From: Dyadobacter fermentans
GTDB lineage: Bacteria; Bacteroidota; Bacteroidia; Cytophagales; Spirosomataceae
Direction: 5' to 3'
NCBI RefSeq assembly: GCF_019924045.1
Contig: NZ_JAHXBN010000028.1
Span: 124,001 to 188,000 of the forward strand
Length of the DNA stretch: 64,000 nt
A program made the position numbers and the translations under genes. Of this stretch, positions 40,693 through 49,628 are shown piece after piece. The notes below the pieces were generated by a model. It worked only from the letters and a program-made list of their open reading frames with translations. It did not search any database and was not told the origin of the DNA. The stretch's first letter is position 1. Each line of letters begins with the position of its first letter.

Positions 40693-41778
40693 ATGAAAAG
40701 AATTCTCATGCTCGTGAGCTTGGGTGCATTGTTGTATCAGACAGGCTGTACATCCAAACACGAAGAAGAAAAAGAAGAAGCGGTTAACTTTTCAGTGACA
40801 AGCCCCTTACAGAAAGACACCACCATCACCAAAGAGTACGTGAGCCAGATCCGGGCTATCAGCCACATCGAGCTGCGGGCATTGGAAAGAGGTTATTTGC
40901 AAAAAATATACGTGGATGAAGGTCAGCTGGTAAAAAAGGGACAGCTGATGTTCCAGATCATGCCGCTGGTGTACCAGGCCGAGCAGCAAAAAGCACAGGC
41001 GGAAGCAAATTTCGCGGAGATCGAATATAAAAACACCAAGGCGCTGGCCGACAGCAATGTAGTTTCCAAAAATGAGCTCGCATTGGCCAAGGCAAAACTC
41101 GACAAAGCCAAAGCGGAGCTGGGCCTCGCTTCAACGCACCTCGGTTTTACAGAAATCCGCGCGCCGTTCAATGGTATCATGGACCATTTCCAGGTGCGGC
41201 TGGGAAGCCTCGTGGATGAAGGCGACCTGCTTACAACACTCTCCGACAACAGCGAAATGTGGGTGTACTTCAACGTTCCGGAAGCGGAATACCTGAACTA
41301 TAAATCGGGTGAAGACAATGGCAACCTACGGAACGTAAAACTCAAAATGGCCAACGAAAAGATCTTCGAGCACACCGGAGCGGTGAAAACCATCGAGGCC
41401 GATTTCAATAACGAAACAGGTAACATCGCATTCCGGGCCACTTTCCCGAATCCCAAAGGCCTGCTGCGCCACGGCGAGACAGGGAACGTACAAATCAGCG
41501 TGCCATTGAAAAACGCCCTCCTGATCCCGCAGAAAGCGACCTTCGAGGTTTTGGAAAAGAAATACTGCTATGTGATCGACAAGGACGGCAAAGTTCAATC
41601 ACGTGAGATCACGATCGGTGCCGAACTGCCGCACATTTTTGCGGTTTCTCACGGTCTTCAAAAGGACGACAAGATATTGCTGGAAGGCTTGCGCCAGGTA
41701 CGCGAAAACCAGAAGATCAGCTACAAGTTCCAGAAGCCCGATTCGGTTATCTCTCACCTAAGCCTGTACGCGGAATAA
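40693..41778 (+). CDS. RND efflux periplasmic adaptor (AcrA/MexA family)
   Basis: A 361-residue lipoprotein: the leader ends GALLYQTGCTSK, so Cys19 is the lipid anchor. An acidic linker (EEEKEEA) follows, then the adaptor core: the first lipoyl half (LQKIYVDEGQLVKKGQLMFQI), an alpha-hairpin (AEQQKAQAEANFAEIEY to ELGLAS), the second lipoyl half (FTEIRAPFNGIMDHFQVRLGSLVDEG), a beta-barrel domain with MWVYFNVPEAE, and a membrane-proximal domain ending near LRQVRENQKISYKF. It is followed by the RND pump (21 bp) and the outer-membrane factor, so this is a full drug-type tripartite operon. Confidence 0.92.
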   Translation: MKRILMLVSLGALLYQTGCTSKHEEEKEEAVNFSVTSPLQKDTTITKEYVSQIRAISHIELRALERGYLQKIYVDEGQLVKKGQLMFQIMPLVYQAEQQKAQAEANFAEIEYKNTKALADSNVVSKNELALAKAKLDKAKAELGLASTHLGFTEIRAPFNGIMDHFQVRLGSLVDEGDLLTTLSDNSEMWVYFNVPEAEYLNYKSGEDNGNLRNVKLKMANEKIFEHTGAVKTIEADFNNETGNIAFRATFPNPKGLLRHGETGNVQISVPLKNALLIPQKATFEVLEKKYCYVIDKDGKVQSREITIGAELPHIFAVSHGLQKDDKILLEGLRQVRENQKISYKFQKPDSVISHLSLYAE

Positions 41779-41799
41779 TCAGGTCCGAAAGCAAAAGAT

Positions 41800-44700
41800 A
41801 TGTTTAATCAATTCATACGACGACCTGTATTCGCGATTGTGATATCGGTCATGATAGTCTTTATAGGTATACTGGCTATCAAAAAACTGCCTATCTCGCA
41901 GTTCCCGGACATCGCTCCTACCACTGTTAACATCTTCATCGCCTACCCCGGTTCGAGTGCCGACGTATTGGTGAAATCCACACTCATTACACTGGAACAG
42001 GCGATTAACGGTGTTCAGGATATGCGCTATATCGCTACCGACGCCACCAGTGCAGGGGAAGCTACACTGAGGATCATCTTCGAACCCGGTACCGACCCTA
42101 ACGACGCGGTTATCAGGGTAAAAACGAGGGTTGACCAGGTAATGCCGCTTCTTCCCGAACTCGTTCAGCGTGAAGGGGTAATTATCACGCCGATCCAGCC
42201 GAGTATGTTGATGTACGTCAACCTGTACTCGAAATCGAAAACCATCGACGAGAAATTCCTCTTCAACTATGCTACTGTCAAAATGATCCCTGAAATCCAG
42301 CGGACCAAAGGGGTAGCACGGGCGCAGATCCTCGGTAGCCGCCGTTACGCGATGCGTGTATGGCTCAACCCCGAACGCATGCGTGCGTACAGCATTTCGG
42401 TGGAAGAAGTAATGAAATCGCTGGCGGAACAAAGTATCATCGGCCGCCCCGGCCGTATCGGACAAAGCTCCGGTATCGCCGCCCAGTCATTGGAATATGT
42501 ATTGACTTACAAAGGCCGGTACAGCGAACCGAAAGAATACGAGGACATCATTATTCGTGCAAACAAAGAAGGTGAAAGCATTCATTTGAAGGATATCGCG
42601 AAAGTAGAGCTCGGTAGTGAGTTCTTCGATATTTACTCCAACCTCGACGGCAAGGCATCCGCGGCGATCGTTTTGCGCCAGAACTATGGTAGTAATGCGA
42701 GCGACGTGATCGAGGAAGTGAAGAAAAAACTCGACGTGATGAAGGCCTCCTTCCCTCCCGGTATCGACTATAAGATCAGCTACGACGTTTCTCAGTTCCT
42801 CGACGCCTCTATTGAGCAGGTAATCGACACCCTGCGCGATGCATTTATCCTCGTGGCATTGGTCGTATTCCTCTTCCTGGGCGACTGGCGCTCAACCCTG
42901 ATTCCGATCCTTGCGGTTCCGGTATCATTGGTCGGGGCATTCTTCGTGATACAAGGCTTCGGGCTATCCATTAACCTCATCACCCTCTTTGCATTGGTAC
43001 TCGCGATCGGTATTGTGGTCGATGATGCGATTGTCGTCGTCGAGGCCGTCCACGCCAAGTTTGAGGAGGAGCCCGGGATAACGCCTTACAATGCGGTGAA
43101 AAAAGTATTGGCTGAAATCAGTGGTGCGATCATCGCGATCACCGCGGTAATGGTGTCGGTATTCGTTCCGATCTCCTTTATGTCGGGTCCTGTGGGTACC
43201 TTTTACCGCCAGTTCTCGATTACCATGGCAAGCTCTATCGTGATCTCGGCGTTGATCGCCTTGACGCTTACGCCCGTATTGTGTGCGATGCTTTTGAAGA
43301 GCCATCATGGCCATCCGAGAAAGAAATCCATCATGGACAAAGGTATCGACGCATTCAACCGTGGTTTTGAAAAACTCACCGGCCGTTATGTCGCATTGCT
43401 CAACAGGATCGTAGCCCGTCGTTTGGTGACATTCCTGGTGCTCGGCTTGTTCTGTTTCGGTATTTACTGGGCCAACTCCATCGTACCGGCTGGTTTTATC
43501 CCTAACGAGGACCAGAGTACCATTTACGCGATCATCCAGACACCTCCGGGATCGACATTGGAAAAAACCAACGAGGTATCCCGTCGTCTCCAAAAGATTT
43601 GCGAGGAAGTGGAAGGTATCGAATCGGTGTCATCACTGGCAGGTTACGAGATCATGACAGAAGGCCGCGGTTCCAATGCGGGTACCTGTTTGATCAACCT
43701 TAAACCATGGCACGAGCGCGAGCAGAATGTGAAAGAGATCATGGAAGAGCTCGAACATGCTTCCAAAGGCCTCGGCGCGACGGTCGAATTCTTCGAACCG
43801 CCAGCGATTCCGGGCTTTGGTACATCCGGTGGTTTCTCGATGCGTCTTTTGGATAAAAACACAGATACCGATTACCAGGAGTTTGACAAGATCAACAAGG
43901 AGTTCCTCGAAAACCTTGGCAAGCGCAAAGAGCTGACCGGTTTGTTCACCTTCTTCGCTGCCAACTATCCGCAGTACGAACTGGAAATTGATAACAAACT
44001 GGCCATGCAGAAAGGCGTATCGATCGGAAAAGCGATGGATAACCTCAACATCATGATCGGTAGTACTTACGAACAGGGCTTTATCAAGTTCAACCAGTTC
44101 TTTAAAGTATACGTACAATCCGATCCGAAGTACAGAAGGCTCCCTTCCGATCTTTTGAATCTCTTCGTTAAAAACGAAGCGGGCGAAATGGTACCTTACT
44201 CATCGTTCATGAAGCTCAAAAAAGGACAGGGACCGAACGAGATCACGCGTTTTAACCTCTATAATTCGGCGGCGATCCAGGGGCTTCCTGCGAAAGGCTA
44301 CACCACAGCGGAAGCCATCGCGGCGATTCGTGAAGTGGCTGCCAAAACGCTTCCGAAAGGTTACGATATCGCATTCGAAGGGCTTTCTTACGACGAATCG
44401 ATCCGCGGGAACGAATCAGTGGTCGTATTCGCGATTGTATTGGCATTCGTGTACCTCGTGCTCGCTGCTCAGTACGAAAGCTTCATCATTCCACTCGCAG
44501 TGGTATTGTCGTTGCCTGTCGGGGTGTTCGGATCTTTCCTCATGCTGAAACTAATGGGCCTCGAAAACAACATCTATGCGCAGATCGGTCTCATCATGCT
44601 TGTCGGGCTCTTGGGTAAAAATGCCGTATTGATCGTGGAATTCGCAGTGCAGAAGCGCGCCGAGGGAGCCACCATCCTGGCTGCGGCGATCGAAGGCGCC

Positions 44701-45006
44701 AGAGTACGTTTCCGTCCGATCCTGATGACCTCATTCGCATTCGTGGCCGGTCTGATCCCGCTGATCATGGCTACCGGCGCCGGCGCGATCGGTAACCGTA
44801 CCATCGGTTCCTCCGCCATGGGTGGTATGTTGTTCGGTACGGTCTTCGGGGTCATCATCATCCCGGGCTTGTATTACATATTCGCCAAACTGGCTGATGG
44901 CAGAAAACTGATCCGCGACGAAGAAGACAGCTCACTGTCCGAAGGATTCGTTCACGCCATTGACGCTTTCCCAACATCAGAAGATAAAGACGAACATGCG
45001 AAATAA
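41800..45006 (+). CDS. RND multidrug efflux pump (HAE1/AcrB family)
   Basis: A 1068-residue inner-membrane transporter with the hydrophobe/amphiphile RND layout: N-terminal FIRRPVFAIVISVMIVFIGILAI, TM4 with the proton-relay pair in AIGIVVDDAIVVVEA, the porter loops (GFGTSGGFSMRLLDKN), and the second helix set with LVGLLGKNAVLIVEFA. Length is normal for the family with a short charged C-terminal tail (SEDKDEHAK). Expected to export amphipathic drugs, detergents or bile-like compounds using the proton gradient. It overlaps the start of the next gene by 11 bp. In contrast to the CusA-like pump at 14-18 kb it carries no fused TolC domain. Confidence 0.95.
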   Translation: MFNQFIRRPVFAIVISVMIVFIGILAIKKLPISQFPDIAPTTVNIFIAYPGSSADVLVKSTLITLEQAINGVQDMRYIATDATSAGEATLRIIFEPGTDPNDAVIRVKTRVDQVMPLLPELVQREGVIITPIQPSMLMYVNLYSKSKTIDEKFLFNYATVKMIPEIQRTKGVARAQILGSRRYAMRVWLNPERMRAYSISVEEVMKSLAEQSIIGRPGRIGQSSGIAAQSLEYVLTYKGRYSEPKEYEDIIIRANKEGESIHLKDIAKVELGSEFFDIYSNLDGKASAAIVLRQNYGSNASDVIEEVKKKLDVMKASFPPGIDYKISYDVSQFLDASIEQVIDTLRDAFILVALVVFLFLGDWRSTLIPILAVPVSLVGAFFVIQGFGLSINLITLFALVLAIGIVVDDAIVVVEAVHAKFEEEPGITPYNAVKKVLAEISGAIIAITAVMVSVFVPISFMSGPVGTFYRQFSITMASSIVISALIALTLTPVLCAMLLKSHHGHPRKKSIMDKGIDAFNRGFEKLTGRYVALLNRIVARRLVTFLVLGLFCFGIYWANSIVPAGFIPNEDQSTIYAIIQTPPGSTLEKTNEVSRRLQKICEEVEGIESVSSLAGYEIMTEGRGSNAGTCLINLKPWHEREQNVKEIMEELEHASKGLGATVEFFEPPAIPGFGTSGGFSMRLLDKNTDTDYQEFDKINKEFLENLGKRKELTGLFTFFAANYPQYELEIDNKLAMQKGVSIGKAMDNLNIMIGSTYEQGFIKFNQFFKVYVQSDPKYRRLPSDLLNLFVKNEAGEMVPYSSFMKLKKGQGPNEITRFNLYNSAAIQGLPAKGYTTAEAIAAIREVAAKTLPKGYDIAFEGLSYDESIRGNESVVVFAIVLAFVYLVLAAQYESFIIPLAVVLSLPVGVFGSFLMLKLMGLENNIYAQIGLIMLVGLLGKNAVLIVEFAVQKRAEGATILAAAIEGARVRFRPILMTSFAFVAGLIPLIMATGAGAIGNRTIGSSAMGGMLFGTVFGVIIIPGLYYIFAKLADGRKLIRDEEDSSLSEGFVHAIDAFPTSEDKDEHAK

Positions 45007-46429
45007 GAGAATATTGAATTGGGCCGGCATCGCGTTCATCGGGCTGGCCTACCAGGCCTGTAACATCCCGACGCTGCCTCAGAAAACGGAAAACCGCGCG
45101 GTACCTGTGAGCTTCAACGGCTCACAGGACTCCACCAACACCGGTAAGGTGAGCTGGAAAACGTTTTTTACAGATCCCAACCTGAATGCACTGATCGACA
45201 CCGCATTCAGGAATAACCAGGAACTGAACATTACTTTGCAGGAAATCGCGATCTCGCAAAACGAGATCCAGGCGCGCAAGGGGGAATACCTCCCCTTCGT
45301 GGGCTTGCGCGGCGGTGCCGGCGTCGAGAAAGCGGCGCGCTACACCAACATCGGCGCCAGCGAAGCCACTACCGACATCAAACCGGGCAAAGAGACGCCC
45401 GACCCGCTTCCGGATGTGAATATCCAGGCAGTGGCACGTTGGGAAGTCGATATCTGGCACAAGCTCCGCAATGCGAAAAAAGCAGCGGCAACACGATACC
45501 TGTCGTCCATCGAAGGCAAAAACTTCATGATGACCAACCTCGCAGCCGAAATCGCGAACTCCTATTACGAACTGCTCGCGCTGGATACGCAGCTGGCCAT
45601 TATCCGCCAGAATATCGACATCCAGAACAATGCGTTGAAAATCGTAAGAATGGAGAAAGAAGCCACCCGCGTGACCGAGCTCGCCGTGCGCCGGTTCGAA
45701 GCGCAGGTGCTGAAAACGCAAAACCTGCAGTACGGTATTCAGCAGCAGATCATCGAAACCGAAAACCGGATCAACTTCCTCGTTGGACGTTACCCGCAGC
45801 CGGTACAGCGCAGCAGCCAGGGCTTCGAAAACCTCGTGCCAAACGTGGTGCAGTCCGGTATCCCTTCGCAGCTGCTCTCGAACCGCCCGGATATCAAGCA
45901 GGCGGAGCTCGATCTCGAAGCGGCGAAAATCGATGTAGCTGTGGCGAGAGCGAACTTCTACCCTTCGCTGGGATTGTCGGCGAGCCTGGGTTTCCAGGCA
46001 TTCAGCCCGATTTACCTCGCCCGCGTACCTGAGTCGATCATGGGATCGCTCATCGGCGACCTGGCTGGTCCGGTGATCAACCGCTACGCGATCCGTGCCG
46101 GTTATGCCAATGCGAATGCGCGCCAGATCCAGGCTATTTACAACTACGAGCGTACCGTTCTGAATGCGTACATTGAAGTGGTGAACCAGCTTTCGAACAT
46201 TAACAACCTCGAAAAGAGCTTCGACCTGAAAACGAAAGAAGTGGAAGCACTCAACCAGTCGACCACCATTTCGAACCGCTTGTTCGCCTCGGCCCGTGCC
46301 GACTATATGGAAGTATTGCTCACCCAACGCGACGCGCTGGAATCGAAATTTGAACTGATCGAAACCAAAATGAAGCAGATGAATGCCATGGTGAATATCT
46401 ACCGGGCGCTCGGAGGCGGATGGAATTGA
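44996..46429 (+). CDS. Outer-membrane efflux factor (OprM/NodT family lipoprotein)
   Basis: A 477-residue lipoprotein from the ATG at 44996, overlapping the pump by 11 bp; an in-frame ATG at 44960 lies deeper in the pump gene and is less likely. The signal ends GLAYQACNIP, placing the lipid on Cys22. The family pattern is clear: VSWKTFFTDPNLNALIDTAFRNNQELN, ARWEVDIWHKLRNAKKAA, an AEIANSYYELLALDTQL helix, the second half NRPDIKQAELDLEAAKIDVAVARANFYPSLGLSA, and VVNQLSNI near the end. It completes the tripartite exporter. A terminator follows at 46459. Confidence 0.93.
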   Translation: MRNKRILNWAGIAFIGLAYQACNIPTLPQKTENRAVPVSFNGSQDSTNTGKVSWKTFFTDPNLNALIDTAFRNNQELNITLQEIAISQNEIQARKGEYLPFVGLRGGAGVEKAARYTNIGASEATTDIKPGKETPDPLPDVNIQAVARWEVDIWHKLRNAKKAAATRYLSSIEGKNFMMTNLAAEIANSYYELLALDTQLAIIRQNIDIQNNALKIVRMEKEATRVTELAVRRFEAQVLKTQNLQYGIQQQIIETENRINFLVGRYPQPVQRSSQGFENLVPNVVQSGIPSQLLSNRPDIKQAELDLEAAKIDVAVARANFYPSLGLSASLGFQAFSPIYLARVPESIMGSLIGDLAGPVINRYAIRAGYANANARQIQAIYNYERTVLNAYIEVVNQLSNINNLEKSFDLKTKEVEALNQSTTISNRLFASARADYMEVLLTQRDALESKFELIETKMKQMNAMVNIYRALGGGWN

Positions 46430-46458
46430 CCGATTAACTTAGGATGTGGTTTTTTGAT

Positions 46459-46495
46459 AAAGATTCTCCCGGCTGGGGGAATCTTTATTTTTTGC
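46459..46495 (+). terminator. Rho-independent terminator after the RND operon
   Basis: AAAGATTC (46459-46466) pairs with GAATCTTT across a 13-nt loop, followed by ATTTTTT. Confidence 0.75.
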
Positions 46496-46575
46496 AGGTA
46501 ATTCAACCACAAAATCAGCTTATTACGGGGATTTGAGTGAAGTAACCGTTTGTTCCAACCCAATCCCTTTTTTCT

Positions 46576-48060
46576 ATGAGCCTGAAAAATTACCTGATCG
46601 TTGCCCTGCTGATTATTGCTTGCCTGCCATCGCAGGCGAAAGACTACCGGACTTCGCTTTTCGGCATCCATTCCGATGGCATTACGCTCAACACCCGCTC
46701 CATTCAATACGCGATCGACTTCATTTCTCAAAACGGAGGCGGCCGGCTGGTGTTCAATGTGGGCCGCTGCCTTACCGGCTCCATTCATCTGAAATCCAAT
46801 GTAACCCTGCACCTCGAAGAAGGTGCCGTGCTGCTCGGCTCTCTGAATCCCTGGGATTACGATAAAAAAGTGTGGACGGCCATCGTTTTCGCCCACGACC
46901 AGCAGAATATCGGTATTACCGGCCAGGGCGTGATCGACGGCCGGGGCCGCTACATTGCCCGCAACATCGTCGACATGATCCACAAGGGGCTCATCAAGGA
47001 CCTCTTCCGCCAGGATCGCCCCGAAGCCGAAACGCGCCCCGTACTCGCATATATACGCAATTGCGAGGATGTGAATATCAAAGGCGTGACGATGCAGAAT
47101 TCATCCAGCTGGGTGCAGATTTACGATCAATGTAAAAACGTGACTATTGACAGCATTACCGTCGACAGTAAAGCCTACTGGAACAACGACGGCATCGATA
47201 TCGTCGACTGCGATGGGGTGAGCATTACCAACTCCTTTATCGATTCGGACGACGATGGCATTTGCCTCAAATCACACGACGCCTCCAAAGTTTGTAAAAA
47301 CATCTTGGTCAGGAACTGCACCATCCGGTCGAGCGCCAATGGGATCAAGTTCGGTACGGCTTCGTATGGCGGTTTCAGTAATGTTAAAATTTACAATGTA
47401 AAAATCTTCGACACTTACCGGTCGGCCATCACCCTGCAAGCGGTAGACGGCGGTTTTGTGGAAAATGTAATTGTCGACAGTTTGAAGGCATACAATACCG
47501 GGAATGCGATCTTTTTAAGGATTGGTGAAAGGGTGAAAGGGAAAAAAGGGAGGATGGAGAATATCAGCATTTTAAATATGTACGTAGAAGTACCGGCTAC
47601 CAAACCGGATGCGGGCTACGAATATGAAGGGCCTATCGAAGACATGCCGCGCAACATTTCTCCGTCGGGCATTGTAGGCATGCCGGATGCGATCATTACC
47701 AATGTGACGTTGAAAAATATCGAAATCAAGCACCCCGGTGGAGGTAACCCAATGTACGCCAAAATCGGCCTGGACGAACTGGACAAGGTGCCGGAGAAGC
47801 CGACATTCTACCCCGAGTTTTCAATGTTTGACGAACTTCCCGCGTGGGGCTTGTACGTACGCCACGCGAAAGATGTTAAAGTCAGTAACCTGACATTGTC
47901 CTGCGAAAAGAAAGATTACCGTACCGCCATCGTTACCGACGATGTCCACGGGGCGACATTTGAAGGCATAAAAGTGACGCAGCCGGGCGTCGCCACGCCG
48001 AACGTTGCTAAAAATCACATTCACACCCATAAATCGACCGGAGTTGTCATCAGGAAATGA
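46576..48060 (+). CDS. GH28-like (polygalacturonase fold) enzyme with altered catalytic motifs
   Basis: A 494-residue exported beta-helix protein (signal MSLKNYLIVALLIIACLPSQA). The N-terminal SIQYAIDFISQNGGGRLVF and the repeated turns (NVTIDSITVDSK, GVSITNSFIDSDDDGICLKS) are those of glycoside hydrolase family 28. The catalytic Asp motifs remain (NNDGID and DDDG), but the usual GHG appears as ANG in SSANGIKFGT and the usual RIK region reads YRSAITL, so the His and Arg/Lys of classic polygalacturonases are missing. It may act on a different uronic-acid or rhamnose linkage, or have a modified mechanism. Its stop overlaps the start of the ThuA-like gene by 4 bp. Confidence 0.85.
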   Translation: MSLKNYLIVALLIIACLPSQAKDYRTSLFGIHSDGITLNTRSIQYAIDFISQNGGGRLVFNVGRCLTGSIHLKSNVTLHLEEGAVLLGSLNPWDYDKKVWTAIVFAHDQQNIGITGQGVIDGRGRYIARNIVDMIHKGLIKDLFRQDRPEAETRPVLAYIRNCEDVNIKGVTMQNSSSWVQIYDQCKNVTIDSITVDSKAYWNNDGIDIVDCDGVSITNSFIDSDDDGICLKSHDASKVCKNILVRNCTIRSSANGIKFGTASYGGFSNVKIYNVKIFDTYRSAITLQAVDGGFVENVIVDSLKAYNTGNAIFLRIGERVKGKKGRMENISILNMYVEVPATKPDAGYEYEGPIEDMPRNISPSGIVGMPDAIITNVTLKNIEIKHPGGGNPMYAKIGLDELDKVPEKPTFYPEFSMFDELPAWGLYVRHAKDVKVSNLTLSCEKKDYRTAIVTDDVHGATFEGIKVTQPGVATPNVAKNHIHTHKSTGVVIRK

Positions 48061-48899
48061 GACGTGTTCGTCGGAATATAGCTTTGAAAATATTGTCCGC
48101 GACTGTGATCCTCGCAGCGAGCGCGGCGGGCTATACCATGCACGTCATGCGCTGGCTACCCTGGCAAAAGCCGGTTTTTGAACGCGCTATTCCCGCGAAT
48201 TGCGTAGCCGCCACCGACAAAGCCATTTTGGTTTTTTCCAAAACAAACGGCTACCGGCATGCATCCATTGAAGCGGGCGTGAAGGCTATTAAAGAAGGAG
48301 GTCAAAAGCGGGGATGGGAAGTAGTAGCGACGGAGAATGGCGCATACTTTCACGAAATCTGTCTGAAATCGTATCGAGCCGTCGTGTTCCTCTCCCCCAC
48401 CGGCGATTTCCTGACGGATGAGCAGCAACGCGCATTTGAACAATATATCGAAAACGGCGGCGGTTATGCGGGCATCCATTCCGCCGCCGATTGCGAATAC
48501 AAATGGGACTGGTACGGCACGCTGCTCGGTACACGTTTCCGGAGCCATACATTTTTACCTTACCCTATTCCGGAGGCCCAAGTCGTAACCGAACCGGGGT
48601 CGCATCCCGCCATCGACGGCCTGCCAGCACGCTGGTCGAAGAAGGACGAATGGTACAATTTCCACGAGAGTGTGCGCGGGAGGCCTGGTTTTCAGGTATT
48701 GTTGACAGTTGATGAAAGTACCTACCCCGCATTCTGGCCCAAAGCAACGCACGGCGACCATCCTATCGCCTGGGCGCGATCAATGAGCAAGGGAAGGATG
48801 TTTTATACGGGGATCGGGCATAATGCGTCGACGTTCAGCGACACTATTGCGATGAAGCACATTATGGGTGGGATCGCTTGGGCGGGTGGGCTGCTTTAA
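48057..48899 (+). CDS. ThuA-like domain protein
   Basis: A 280-residue protein with an N-terminal hydrophobic helix (ILSATVILAASAAGYTMHV), so it is anchored or exported. The rest is a ThuA-like (class I glutamine amidotransferase-like fold) domain: AILVFSKTNGYRHASIEAGV, VVFLSPTGDFLTDEQQRAFE, YAGIHSAADCEYKWDWYGTLLG, HPIAWARSMSKGRMFYTGIGH and a final GGIAWAGGL. ThuA proteins are linked to trehalose and other sugar metabolism in some bacteria, but the reaction is not settled. It overlaps the GH28-like gene by 4 bp (ATGA), so the two are translated together and probably act on the same glycan product. Confidence 0.88.
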   Translation: MRRVRRNIALKILSATVILAASAAGYTMHVMRWLPWQKPVFERAIPANCVAATDKAILVFSKTNGYRHASIEAGVKAIKEGGQKRGWEVVATENGAYFHEICLKSYRAVVFLSPTGDFLTDEQQRAFEQYIENGGGYAGIHSAADCEYKWDWYGTLLGTRFRSHTFLPYPIPEAQVVTEPGSHPAIDGLPARWSKKDEWYNFHESVRGRPGFQVLLTVDESTYPAFWPKATHGDHPIAWARSMSKGRMFYTGIGHNASTFSDTIAMKHIMGGIAWAGGLL

Positions 48900-48960
48900 G
48901 TCACTTCCCAACCCATCGGTTCAATTAAATGTCCTGATATCTCAACAAAACTAAATGGAA

Positions 48961-49332
48961 ATGAAAAAGCAAATTGCGGTAGGCTGGGTTGCGGTACTTA
49001 TGCTCGCCTTTTCTCGCTGTAAAGACAAAACATCGGACCCTATTCTGAATGACGAATGTGCCCGTGGAAATATCCTGAAAAACGTAAAAGAGCGAAGCGG
49101 GACGATTTATTACAACTCATTGGAGAAAAAATATGCTGTGCATACGTCTGAACAAGGGACATATGATTCCCAGGACATCGGTTTCCTGTGCAATCCCCCG
49201 GATTCATTAAAAATAGATGGTCTCGCGGTCAATTTCGACGGGGATTACTATGCTTATGAAAAAGATCGCGTTGCACCCATCGGTGGTGCGACCTATTATT
49301 ACTTACATATTACCAAGCTCAAAAAAGATTAA
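48961..49332 (+). CDS. Small exported hypothetical protein, lipoprotein-like
   Basis: A 123-residue protein from the ATG at 48961 (MKKQIAVGWVAVLMLAFSRC); a start at 48955 adds two residues. The leader ends LAFSRCKDK, a weak lipobox. The mature part is beta-leaning with three more cysteines (NDECARG, GFLCNPPDS), and ends YYYLHITKLKKD. I recognise no family; it resembles short lipoproteins of unknown function scattered through Bacteroidota. It follows the ThuA-like gene by about 60 bp on the same strand without an obvious terminator between. The 49333-49628 gap downstream holds only the promoter elements listed separately. Confidence 0.65.
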   Translation: MKKQIAVGWVAVLMLAFSRCKDKTSDPILNDECARGNILKNVKERSGTIYYNSLEKKYAVHTSEQGTYDSQDIGFLCNPPDSLKIDGLAVNFDGDYYAYEKDRVAPIGGATYYYLHITKLKKD

Positions 49333-49540
49333 GTCCCGGCATTATTGACTCTAAAACAGCGATCCCACCACAAACGAAACACATCATGAATGGGGTCGCC
49401 TAGTAAACCGGCCTTCTTCGCGACCTTCACATAAGAACCGAAATACAGCCTCGCTGTTTCCGCAATGTAAAGCAGTTGTTACCCCAATATTAACCAACAT
49501 ACTGATATTAAGCCCTTTTGAATCTAAAAACGCGCCCCGC

Positions 49541-49620
49541 GTTAACATTCTGTTAAGTCTTTCCACGCTGCGCCCCGGCGTTTTGCCTCGTGAGTATTTT
49601 TAGTTTTTAAAACTACTCAC
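49541..49620 (+). promoter_or_regulatory. Direct repeats and palindrome before the choice-of-anchor I gene
   Basis: GTTAAC (49541) and GTTAAG (49552) are 11 bp apart, like the PhoB-type repeats at 32.3 and 39.9 kb but with only two units; a TTTG follows at 49582. Just before the gene, GTGAGTA (49590-49596) and TACTCAC (49614-49620) form an inverted repeat that contains the 15-bp palindrome TAGTTTT-T-AAAACTA (49601-49615), 9 bp ahead of the ATG. Confidence 0.45.
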
Positions 49621-49628
49621 AAATCAAG

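Noticed and set aside
45122..46327. A 401-codon open frame on the minus strand
   Set aside because: Antisense to the OprM-like gene; no domain, and the sense frame is unambiguous.
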